From: Candidatus Methanomethylophilaceae archaeon
Lineage (GTDB): Archaea > Thermoplasmatota > Thermoplasmata > Methanomassiliicoccales > Methanomethylophilaceae
DNA: 7,650 nt
Direction of reading: 5' to 3'
NCBI GenBank assembly: GCA_017616575.1
Contig: JAFZXW010000230.1
Span: 1 to 7,650, forward strand
Under the pieces are notes generated by a model. The model was not told where the DNA came from, ran no database searches, and saw only the letters and a list, made by a program, of their open reading frames with translations. How positions within the stretch are numbered: position 1 is the first letter of the stretch; the number at the start of each line of letters is the position of its first letter. This document shows positions 1-5,278 of this stretch, piece after piece. The position numbers and the translations under genes are program-made.

Positions 1-1
1 C

Positions 2-2161
2 GAGGGCGCGCACATGGACAAGATATACCACTGGGGCGCCAAGAACGTCCTCTTCCGCTTGAACGTTCAGGGGGAGGGGAAGAAGGAGCTCTTCTTCAAG
101 GACGGGAAATGGCTTTACAGTCCCGCCGTCAAGCCCGAGACTCCCACTATGCCCACGTCGTTCGCCTCCTTCCTGAGGAAATACATCGACAACGCGAGGG
201 TCGGGAAGGTGAGGCAGCTGGGATTCGACAGGGCGGTGGAGATAGAGCTCACGAAATCCGACGGGGACTACAAGCTGGTCTTCGAGATGTTCGGCGGAGG
301 GAACGTGCTCCTCGTCAAGGACGGGGTCATCCTCAACTGCCTCATCCAGAAGACGTGGAAGGACCGCACCGTGCGCCCGGGGTCCGAATACATGGTCCCC
401 AAGTCCAGGTTCGACCCCACGGAATCGTCGGAAGAGGACTTCGCATCCTCGTTCCGCTCCTCCGATTCGGACGCCGTCAGGACTCTGGCGACATCCGTGA
501 ACCTCGGAGGGCAGTATGCGGAGGAGGTCTGCAGACGCGTCGGAATCGAGAAATCCACCCCCTGCAAGGACGTCTCCGACGAGACGCTTTCCAGGATGTA
601 CGCCGCCGTCAAGGAGATCGTCAGATACGCCATCGAATCGCCGGAGCCGACGGCATACTTCAAGGACGGTAAGATCGAGGATTTCGCCCCGATGCGCCTG
701 GAGTCCCGCTCCGACCTCGAGAGCAAAAGCTACGGCACCATGTCCGAGATGATCCACGCCTTCATGACGGAGCTCTCCGACGCCGAGGAGGAGGCCTTCG
801 TGGACCCGGAGGTGGAGAAGCTCAACCGCAGGGTGGCCAAGCAGGAGGAGACCCTGGAGGAGTACAAGGAGGCCGAGGCGGAGCTCCGCAGGAAGGCCGA
901 CGCCCTTTACGCCGACTATCAGAAGACCAGCGAACTCCTGGCCGTCCTCGACGAGCAGTCCAAGAAGATCACCTGGGAGAAGCTCAAGGCCGGGGCGATG
1001 AGGATCCCCTACGTCAAAGACATAGACCCTTCAAAGAACCGCGTCACCGCCGAGCTGGGAGGCGAGACCGTCACCCTCGACTACACCAAGAGCCTGGACG
1101 CGAACGCCTCCGACATCTATCAGAAAGGGAAGGAGATCGGGGAGAAGGCCAAGCGCGCCAAGGAGGCCCTGGACGAGACTCTGGCCATCCTATCGAAGAC
1201 CCAGAAGAACATCGACAAGGCGAAGGCGCTGGCGGCCGGGAAGGCCCAGCCGACGAAGCAGTTCTGGTTCGAGAGGTACAAGTGGTTCATCACCCCCGGC
1301 GGAAAGCTGGTCATCGCCGGAAGGGACACCCACACCAACGACAGCATCGTCAAGAAGCACCTCAAGGAGAACGACGTCTACGCCCACGCGGACGTCCACG
1401 GGGCCCCATCCGTCATATTGAAAGAAGGCGCCTCGGCGTCAGAGGAGGACCTGAGGGCGGCTTGCCACTTCGCAATAGCGCAGTCCAAGGCATGGGTGGC
1501 CGCTCTGGCCGAGGGCGGCGCGTTCTGGGTGTACCCGGACCAGGTCAGCAAGACGCCTAACCCCGGAGAGTTCGTACCGAGAGGGGCGTTCATCGTGCGC
1601 GGGAAGAGGAACTACGAGTACCACCTGCCGATGGAGCTGACCATTGGCGAAATATACTATCAAGGCGCGAGGAAGGTCATGTGCGGCCCGGCGGAATGCT
1701 TCGCAGGCTGCAACCGCATGATGACCATCGTCCCCGGAAGAGGGAAGGCCGGGCGCAAGTCCAACGAGATCGCCAAGCGTTTCAACGTCCCGGAGGAGGA
1801 AATCTCGAGGATACTCCCGCCCGGAGACGTCGAGGTCTCCAAGGTCGTATGGCCCAAGGACGATGAAGAGAGCAGCCGACGACGCCCTTGGACACGGGAT
1901 CGGTATCCGAACTGCACCCTGAACGTTCCAAACCAGAAGAAGAATGCGAATATCGCCACGGCGCCGACTATGAGGGATATCACGGTGCCCCAAGCGGCCA
2001 TCCTGGCGCACTTGGGCTTGTCATCATGCCATGCCGCCCACAATATCAGGCCGACGACCGGTATGAGGAACGCGATGCCGCCCATAGTATGCTGCCGTCG
2101 TCCTCGGAGGCCTTCTTGGCATTCAAAAGGGCCTGCTGCACCCCGCACTTGGGGCAAATGA
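2..2161 (+). CDS. rqcH: NFACT family protein, RqcH/Rqc2-like (5' partial)
   Basis: Ribosome quality control factor. Family members bind 60S/50S subunits blocked by peptidyl-tRNA and recruit tRNA to extend the stalled chain. The first ATG (14) is internal: the frame is open to the edge and reads EGAH-MDKIYH, matching the usual family segment EG..(V/I)xKIYQ, so roughly 20-30 residues lie outside the window. Numbered from that Met: NFACT-N about 1-155, with the D72-R73 pair and E91-M92 that correspond to the tRNA-contacting DR and EIM motifs of RqcH; a helix-hairpin-helix region about 158-209 (LGGQYAEEVC); a coiled coil about 266-320; and an NFACT-R domain about 417-557 starting FWFERYKWF, with HADVHG inside. 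Family similarity fades after ILPPGD (about 600-605). The last ~100 residues are low-complexity sequence antisense to a zinc-ribbon gene, so the stop at 2159-2161 is probably not the ancestral one. Family call is firm; the 3' end is doubtful. Confidence 0.9.
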   Translation, partial: EGAHMDKIYHWGAKNVLFRLNVQGEGKKELFFKDGKWLYSPAVKPETPTMPTSFASFLRKYIDNARVGKVRQLGFDRAVEIELTKSDGDYKLVFEMFGGGNVLLVKDGVILNCLIQKTWKDRTVRPGSEYMVPKSRFDPTESSEEDFASSFRSSDSDAVRTLATSVNLGGQYAEEVCRRVGIEKSTPCKDVSDETLSRMYAAVKEIVRYAIESPEPTAYFKDGKIEDFAPMRLESRSDLESKSYGTMSEMIHAFMTELSDAEEEAFVDPEVEKLNRRVAKQEETLEEYKEAEAELRRKADALYADYQKTSELLAVLDEQSKKITWEKLKAGAMRIPYVKDIDPSKNRVTAELGGETVTLDYTKSLDANASDIYQKGKEIGEKAKRAKEALDETLAILSKTQKNIDKAKALAAGKAQPTKQFWFERYKWFITPGGKLVIAGRDTHTNDSIVKKHLKENDVYAHADVHGAPSVILKEGASASEEDLRAACHFAIAQSKAWVAALAEGGAFWVYPDQVSKTPNPGEFVPRGAFIVRGKRNYEYHLPMELTIGEIYYQGARKVMCGPAECFAGCNRMMTIVPGRGKAGRKSNEIAKRFNVPEEEISRILPPGDVEVSKVVWPKDDEESSRRRPWTRDRYPNCTLNVPNQKKNANIATAPTMRDITVPQAAILAHLGLSSCHAAHNIRPTTGMRNAMPPIVCCRRPRRPSWHSKGPAAPRTWGK

Positions 2162-2207
2162 CCGCCTCGTCGTCTATGACCTCCCCGCATTTCCTGCAAT
2201 ATGCCAA
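1921..2207 (-). pseudogene. Zinc-ribbon membrane protein, downstream copy, frameshifted
   Basis: Second of two tandem copies. From a TTG at 2207, preceded by a good ribosome binding site (GGAGGTG, six bases before), it reads AYCRKCGEVIDDEAVICPKC: a zinc ribbon with CxxC pairs at residues 4/7 and 18/21. The frame leaves the homology after DDGSILW and stops at 2046-2048 (53 residues). The lost part, GGIAFLIPVVGLILWAAW followed by DKPK and a second hydrophobic stretch (GTVISLIVGAVAIFAFFFWF), continues in another frame. Adding one G to the GGG at 2081-2083 restores a continuous protein whose spacing matches the upstream copy exactly. The intact form would be a small zinc-ribbon protein with two membrane segments. 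No stop follows the second segment; the frame runs on antisense to the NFACT gene. A truncated 53-residue soluble zinc ribbon could still be made. Function unknown. Confidence 0.7.
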
Positions 2208-2514
2208 CGCTTCCACCTCCTCGATGCATGAACAGCCCGAACATCGACATCACGGCCATGATGACCGCCAGCAAAAGAATGAGGTTCACAAGGAACCCGA
2301 TCCCTGCCATCTTGGCGCTCTTCGGCTTTTCATCTTTCCATATGATTCACAGGACTATGCCATCGAAAGGTATCAGGAACCCTACCAGGAGCCAAAGCAC
2401 GCTGCCGTCGTCCTCGGACGCGGACGTCCTGAGCTCGGCCTGCTGCACCCCGCACCTGGGGCATATCACGGCCTCGTCGTCTATGACCTCCCCGCATTTC
2501 CTGCAATATGCCAT
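2085..2514. repeat. Tandem duplication of the zinc-ribbon gene (unit about 307-310 bp)
   Basis: A 43-base identical block (2164-2206 and 2471-2513) encodes the zinc-ribbon N-terminus in both copies, 307 bases apart. Further matching blocks lie at 2131-2158 against 2439-2466 (two or so mismatches) and at 2091-2107 against 2401-2417. The membrane-segment halves have diverged much more than the zinc ribbon. Confidence 0.8.
2224..2514 (-). pseudogene. Zinc-ribbon membrane protein, upstream copy, split by in-frame TGA
   Basis: First of two tandem copies. ATG at 2514 starts AYCRKCGEVIDDEAVICPRC (CxxC at 4/7 and 18/21), then an acidic linker and hydrophobic WLLVGFLIPFDGIVL, ending at TGA 2347-2349 (55 residues from this ATG; an in-frame ATG at 2532 would add six). 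Past the TGA the same frame continues without shift: IIWKDEKPKSAK, then a membrane segment GIGFLVNLILLLAVIMAV. Aligned with the downstream copy (LILWAAWHDDKPKCAR), the TGA sits exactly at a Trp, so one base change (TGG to TGA) explains it. The frame then lacks a stop and runs into the downstream copy. A TATA-like GCAAATACT lies upstream at 2549-2557. Products could be a 55-residue fragment or, with readthrough, a two-helix zinc-ribbon protein. Function unknown; small zinc-ribbon membrane proteins of this layout are common in archaea. Confidence 0.7.
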
Positions 2515-2548
2515 CGAACCATCCCGGAACATAGGGAGAGCCTAGGAC

Positions 2549-2557
2549 AGTATTTGC
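2549..2557 (-). promoter_or_regulatory. Possible TATA box for the zinc-ribbon copies
   Basis: On the minus strand this reads GCAAATACT. Transcription would start near 2525-2530, about 12 bases ahead of the ATG at 2514. It is a weak match, supported mainly by spacing. Confidence 0.35.
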
Positions 2558-2579
2558 AACTTGCCACGCAACCGATGCG

Positions 2580-2594
2580 AAAACCGTCTGAAAA
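2580..2594 (-). terminator. Possible oligo-T termination region after tRNA-Arg
   Basis: On the minus strand two TTTT tracts (2591-2594 and 2580-2583) lie just past the tRNA 3' end and before the zinc-ribbon TATA-like site. Archaeal RNA polymerase can terminate at short T-runs. These are short, so the call is tentative. Confidence 0.3.
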
Positions 2595-2611
2595 CGCCAT
2601 GCTGTAATTGA

Positions 2612-2688
2612 TGGTGCCCGCGCCGGGATTCGAACCCGGGTCAGGAGATCCGCAATCTCACAGGATATCCAAGCTACCCCACGCGGGC
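2612..2688 (-). tRNA. tRNA-Arg (anticodon GCG), CCA encoded
   Basis: The acceptor stem GCCCGCG (2682-2688) pairs fully with CGCGGGC (2616-2622); the discriminator is A (2615) and CCA is encoded at 2612-2614. The T-arm is CCGGG-TTCGAAT-CCCGG with perfect pairing. The anticodon loop is TTGCGGA (2649-2655) with anticodon GCG (2651-2653), which reads CGC and CGU arginine codons. The anticodon stem is TGAGA/TCTCC, leaving the outermost 27-43 pair as a T/C mismatch. The D-arm has G18G19 and A14. The variable loop is short (four bases by this reading). No intron. It has its own upstream TATA box. Confidence 0.95.
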
Positions 2689-2708
2689 AAAAGCTGCGGA
2701 AACCGTTA

Positions 2709-2718
2709 AGGTTTAAGG
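2709..2718 (-). promoter_or_regulatory. TATA box of tRNA-Arg
   Basis: CTTAAACCTT on the minus strand, centred about 25 bases before the first tRNA base at 2688. This is the archaeal spacing for transcription starting at or next to the mature 5' end. Confidence 0.5.
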
Positions 2719-2726
2719 CGTTTGGA

Positions 2727-2918
2727 TCATGCCTCAGGATGGGACAGGTAGCGGGTGATGTATCCTGCGATCCTGTTCCTCATCGTTACCGACGAGACGT
2801 CGGTGAGAGCGCTGACCATCTCCTTGTTGCCCTCAAAATCCTTGCTGAAAGCCTGAGGATATTTGTTGACCAGTTCAATGGAGACTCTCTTGATGTAGGT
2901 GGGTCTTATTCTTCCCAT
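2727..2918 (-). CDS. rps17e: 30S ribosomal protein eS17 (S17e)
   Basis: Small-subunit ribosomal protein found in archaea and eukaryotes. The 63-residue protein begins MGRIRPTYIKR, the family's signature N-terminus, and carries the NRIAGYITRYL segment near the C-terminus; length is typical of the archaeal family. The ATG at 2918 is chosen because GGTG of a Shine-Dalgarno-like site lies just upstream. A GTG three codons earlier (2927) is in frame, but it is itself part of that GGTG and would add MKD, which the family lacks. A TATA box at 2953-2962 gives the gene its own promoter with a leader of about ten bases, although thyX lies directly upstream on the same strand (45-base gap). Stop is TGA at 2727-2729. 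Confidence 0.93.
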   Translation of the reverse strand: MGRIRPTYIKRVSIELVNKYPQAFSKDFEGNKEMVSALTDVSSVTMRNRIAGYITRYLSHPEA

Positions 2919-2952
2919 ATCTTTCACCGAGTAAAAGCGGGTAGGTTGGTGC

Positions 2953-2962
2953 CATATTTAAA
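2953..2962 (-). promoter_or_regulatory. TATA box of rps17e
   Basis: GTTTAAATAT-type element on the minus strand (TTTAAATAT at 2954-2962), abutting the thyX stop codon (2964-2966). Transcription would start near 2928-2932, about 10-14 bases before the rps17e ATG. The site lets the ribosomal gene be expressed apart from thyX. Confidence 0.6.
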
Positions 2963-2963
2963 C

Positions 2964-3629
2964 TTAACTTATCCTCCGACGGCGTGGATTCCCGCAGGAA
3001 AGCCTCCCCTCCGGGCACGGCCCCCTGACGCAAGGCGGCCCTGCGTCCTTGAATATCGCAGGGGAGACCTCCTGGCAGAGCTCCAGCATGCGCTCCGCCA
3101 TCTCGCGGATCTCCCACTGGGCGCGGGAGCAGCACCTCAGAGAGAACAGGTGCAAGAGCTCCCTGGCGTTCATGGTCACGGTTATGTTCGTGGTGCACCC
3201 GTTGGGCAGCAGGTAACGGGCGTCCTCCGCCGGGATCCCCATGGCCTCCAGGTCGCGGTAGGCCTTCCATATGGCGTCCATGGTCTCCTCGAACCTCCTC
3301 TCGGCCTCCGGGTCGCCCTTGACGGTCGGCGGGACGACGTACGTCGGGTCCTTCAGGGACACGTACCTCTGGCTCTGCTGGGAGAACGACGCTATCCTGT
3401 GCCTGACGAGCTGGTGCGTGAGCGCGCGGGAGACCCCCTCCACAGAGAACGTGAACACCGCATGCTCCACTACCGACAGGTGCCCCATCCCCACTATCTT
3501 GGACAGCGTCTTCTCGGAATCCACGTCCTCGCGTATCTCCGAGGACGGCTTCTCCGAATAGCAGGACTTCCCTGCGGCCGCGCAGATGGCGTCGGCCCCT
3601 TGCGTGTAAGCGAGCAGAACGACCTTCAT
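2964..3629 (-). CDS. thyX: Flavin-dependent thymidylate synthase ThyX
   Basis: Makes dTMP from dUMP using methylene-tetrahydrofolate (or, in methanogens, possibly a methanopterin derivative) as carbon donor and FAD/NAD(P)H as reductant. The 221-residue protein holds the ThyX signature RHRx7S: R76, H77, R78 and S86, in RHRIASFSQQSQR. Other family features are GHLSVVEHAVFTF (49-61), DARYLLPNGCTTN (136-148), NARELLHLF (154-162) and AQWEIREMA (170-178). The length is normal. The ATG at 3629 overlaps the stop of the upstream traB-like gene as ATGA, so the pair is probably co-transcribed and translationally coupled. The C-terminus is Cys-, Pro- and Arg-rich (CVRGPCPEGRLSCG) and ends in TAA. No thyA-type gene is in view. 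Confidence 0.96.
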   Translation of the reverse strand: MKVVLLAYTQGADAICAAAGKSCYSEKPSSEIREDVDSEKTLSKIVGMGHLSVVEHAVFTFSVEGVSRALTHQLVRHRIASFSQQSQRYVSLKDPTYVVPPTVKGDPEAERRFEETMDAIWKAYRDLEAMGIPAEDARYLLPNGCTTNITVTMNARELLHLFSLRCCSRAQWEIREMAERMLELCQEVSPAIFKDAGPPCVRGPCPEGRLSCGNPRRRRIS

Positions 3630-4339
3630 ATCTTCTCATCCCCGTTGTAGACCATCCTGCGGACGGAGTTCATGCGCTCCTCGTCCAGCAGGTCCGCCAG
3701 CCTTATCTTCCTCACCGACGGGTCCTCCAGAAGGGCGCATATGCCCTCCACGTGGCCGTCGCCGACCACCACGACCATGTTCGAGTGCGTCGACGCGGCC
3801 TTGTTTATCTGCTCCGCCATATAGACGTTGCGTTCGTCAATAAGTTTCCTGACCAGGGTGGGGTACCTGCGGCGCATCTCGGCCATGTACGTCTCCTCGT
3901 CCCGGGCGAAGCGCGCCTGGGCCGCCTCCGCGGATCCATTTCCCCTAAACATGTCGCCGATCCCCGACATCCTGTAGCGCATCCTCTCGGAGAAGGACAT
4001 CTCCTCCCACAACTCGTCCATGACCTTCATGGCGTTGGTGTCTATCGGGATTATCTCCGCCCCTTGGAGCTTCCCCATGTTGACCGCCGCCAGGAACTCC
4101 CCGCCGACCCTTGCGCCGTGGGCCTGGGCGGTCTTGTCCTGGTATCTCGACGCCTGGCGGTACATGACAGACGCCTTCTTCCCGGGATCACGGGTCTCCG
4201 CATCCTGATGGTTCATCAAGTAATCATAACGGGACTTGTCCAGCTCTATCAGCACCGCGTCCGGCCAGGTATGCTGGACTATGAACGACACAGGCTCGGC
4301 GAGGTCGAACACGTGGCCGGTGCCGATGACGGTTATCAT
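3626..4339 (-). CDS. TraB/PrgY/GumN-family domain protein
   Basis: Member of the TraB/GumN (TIKI-like) superfamily, some members of which are metal-dependent proteases or regulators of peptide signals; the archaeal function is not known. Visible motifs: GTGH (6-9), IELD (31-34), GGEFLAAVNMG (79-89), IPIDT (97-101), ERN.YMAEQI (169-178) and VGDGHVEGI (192-200). The two G-x-H motifs and the ERN segment are the conserved core. At 237 residues it is only the soluble domain: many archaeal relatives are near 400 residues with C-terminal membrane helices, and none is present here. The ATG at 4339 sits about 25 bases from the TATA centre, suggesting a leaderless mRNA. The TGA overlaps the thyX start by four bases, so it is the first gene of a traB-thyX operon. 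Confidence 0.85.
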   Translation of the reverse strand: MITVIGTGHVFDLAEPVSFIVQHTWPDAVLIELDKSRYDYLMNHQDAETRDPGKKASVMYRQASRYQDKTAQAHGARVGGEFLAAVNMGKLQGAEIIPIDTNAMKVMDELWEEMSFSERMRYRMSGIGDMFRGNGSAEAAQARFARDEETYMAEMRRRYPTLVRKLIDERNVYMAEQINKAASTHSNMVVVVGDGHVEGICALLEDPSVRKIRLADLLDEERMNSVRRMVYNGDEKI

Positions 4340-4358
4340 GGATGCACAACAATAAGAT

Positions 4359-4370
4359 GGATAAAAAGTA
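4359..4370 (-). promoter_or_regulatory. TATA box of the traB-thyX operon
   Basis: TACTTTTTATCC on the minus strand, centred about 25 bases before the ATG at 4339. A transcript starting 24-26 bases downstream would begin at or next to the ATG, so a leaderless message is likely; no Shine-Dalgarno site is seen. The T-tract may also end the ferredoxin transcript. Confidence 0.5.
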
Positions 4371-4383
4371 AAGGGGTTGATGG

Positions 4384-4400
4384 AGCCGGATTACCCGGCT
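4384..4400 (-). terminator. Hairpin after the ferredoxin gene
   Basis: A perfect 6-bp stem AGCCGG/CCGGCT around loop GTAAT (minus strand) starts about eight bases past the ferredoxin stop and is followed, after about ten bases, by CCCCTTTACTTTTT. It is a plausible 3' end for the ferredoxin mRNA. Archaea rely mainly on the T-tract, so the hairpin may only protect the end. Confidence 0.45.
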
Positions 4401-4407
4401 GTTGTCC

Positions 4408-4569
4408 TCACTCGAGAGCGGAGGAGGGGCACTCGTCGACACAGGCGCCGCAGTCGACGCACTTGGAGGCGTCGATGACAGCGATGTCGTCAACGGTGAT
4501 GGCATCGTTGGGGCAAACGTCGGCACAGGCGCCGCATCCGACACACTCAGACTCTTTTACAGTAACCAT
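4408..4569 (-). CDS. 2[4Fe-4S] ferredoxin, 53 residues
   Basis: Small soluble electron carrier, easily missed because of its size. It starts [20 protein letters not shown] and has two classic clusters: C9-x2-C12-x2-C15-x3-C19-P and C37-x2-C40-x2-C43-x3-C47-P. Each motif supplies three ligands to one cluster and the fourth to the other, so two [4Fe-4S] clusters are expected. Internal two-fold repetition is clear, and the protein is strongly acidic, as usual. The ATG at 4569 has AGAGGT about eight bases upstream, and a TATA box (4603-4612) gives a leader of about 12-15 bases. It is transcribed alone, divergently from feoAB, and ends at TGA 4408-4410 before a hairpin. In a methanogen such ferredoxins link to hydrogenase, heterodisulfide reductase or similar enzymes; the partner cannot be told from here. 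Confidence 0.95.
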   Translation of the reverse strand: MVTVKESECVGCGACADVCPNDAITVDDIAVIDASKCVDCGACVDECPSSALE

Positions 4570-4602
4570 TTCAATTACCTCTGCAGTATCTAACTGTGTT
4601 CA

Positions 4603-4612
4603 GTATTTAAAG
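4603..4612 (-). promoter_or_regulatory. TATA box of the ferredoxin gene
   Basis: CTTTAAATAC on the minus strand. Transcription would start near 4581-4585. TTAACCTT (minus strand, 4629-4636) lies 16 bases upstream of the box; the same 8-mer precedes the feoA TATA box. Confidence 0.6.
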
Positions 4613-4773
4613 TTAATGCCGTTTTTTTAAGGTTAAACTAAAAATCTTAGAATCACAGACACAAGGAAACGAAAGGCCCAGGCTCCCGCCTGCCTTCGGA
4701 CGATGGCACGCGCATACCGGCCTGAACCGGCGGAATCCCGATTATTAACCTTGTTTAAAATTAATTAGGCAAA
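4613..4773. other. Divergent intergenic region with GC-rich hairpin island
   Basis: No convincing gene. AT-rich flanks (with T7 at 4622-4628) enclose a GC-rich block at about 4670-4740. The block contains a strong imperfect hairpin at 4670-4698 (outer CGAAAGG/CCTTCG with a bulge, inner CAGGC-TCCC-GCCTG) and a smaller one at 4717-4730 (CCGG-CCTGAA-CCGG). An 8-base inverted repeat, AAGGTTAA (4629-4636) and TTAACCTT (4745-4752), brackets it. It may be an unannotated small RNA on either strand or a regulatory spacer between the ferredoxin and feoA promoters. Neither strand gives a tRNA, nor a clear C/D-box pattern. Confidence 0.4.
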
Positions 4774-4783
4774 CCATAAATAC
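4774..4783 (+). promoter_or_regulatory. Likely TATA box of feoAB
   Basis: CCATAAATAC. Transcription would start near 4800-4808, leaving a leader of about 90-95 bases before the ATG at 4897. A second AT-rich candidate (TTTAAAATTA, 4754-4763) is possible. The box overlaps an imperfect palindrome, TTAGGCAAACCATAA (4766-4780), whose ends TTAnG/CnTAA recall DtxR-family iron boxes; eight of 15 positions are symmetric, so operator function is only a guess. Confidence 0.45.
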
Positions 4784-4896
4784 CATGCCCATCTCATTCC
4801 GCAACCATATGTGCCTTAGCATCCAGGACGTATCAGGCAGTTTACCAGCGTCCCGGAACCAAGGCTTTGACGGCTCCGGCCGTTGGAAAGATCGAC

Positions 4897-5278
4897 ATGA
4901 CGAAAGCATCCCGCATGATGAGGAAAGAATACGACAGCAATTCCCTTGGACAGGGTTCTTCCAGCGTGAGCACCAGCGTTTTCTGCACCGGCGGCGGGGT
5001 CTGCGGCTCATGCGACGGCGGATGCGGAAGCTCCGACACCCCTTTGGTGTCCCTCAAGGACATGGGCGTCGGCGAGAAGGGGACCATAGTCCGCCTGACC
5101 TCGGACGACGACTCCCTCATAAGGCGGCTGATATCCATGGGCTTCGTCCCCAGCAGGCCGTTGCAATTGGCCGCGACGGTCTCCGACAAGGGCGCACGCG
5201 TTGTCAAAATAGGATACGCCACCATCGCACTGGACGCCGAGACGGCCTCCGCGGTCTACGTCAGAAGAGGCCGATGCG
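4897..5278 (+). CDS. feoA: FeoA-domain protein, no stop at expected end
   Basis: SH3-like partner of the FeoB iron transporter. From the ATG at 4897: a polar N-terminal stretch with a Cys cluster (C30, C36, C39, C43 in CTGGGVCGSCDGGC), then a FeoA domain at about 51-124, with VSLKDMGVGEKGTIV, LIRRLISMGFVP and GYATIALDAETASAVYV. Stand-alone FeoA is usually 75-90 residues, so the N-terminal extension is extra. The start is uncertain: an in-frame TTG at 4867 would add ten residues, and neither has a strong ribosome binding site. The end given is where FeoB begins, because the frame has no stop there. It stays open to 7251, running in a meaningless frame inside feoB. A one-base change near 5264-5270 would instead join FeoA to FeoB in a single reading frame. 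The domain call is firm; gene limits are not. Confidence 0.75.

Noticed and set aside
2347..2349. Genome-wide recoding of TGA
   Set aside because: Recognised genes of normal length (eS17, FeoB, TraB-like, ferredoxin) end at TGA, so TGA acts as a normal stop here.
1888..2607. + strand open frame of 239 codons opposite the zinc-ribbon copies
   Set aside because: Repetitive only because it is antisense to the tandem duplication; no protein family is recognisable and the minus strand has the zinc ribbons.
2739..3650. Long + strand open frame opposite thyX and rps17e
   Set aside because: It is antisense to two well-recognised genes, is rich in Arg/Gly/Leu/His as expected of GC-rich shadow frames, and shows no family motif.
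4224..4544. Minus-strand open frame over the ferredoxin locus
   Set aside because: Ser/Pro/Thr-rich product is an out-of-frame reading of the ferredoxin gene, whose real frame has eight ordered cysteines.
3752..4630. Long + strand open frame opposite the traB-like gene and ferredoxin
   Set aside because: Shadow of two recognised minus-strand genes; no motif, and it crosses both promoters.
4690..4730. C/D-box guide RNA in the GC-rich spacer
   Set aside because: A CTGA (D box) is present but the nearest C-box candidate, ACGATGG, is a poor match, and no paired C'/D' boxes are seen.
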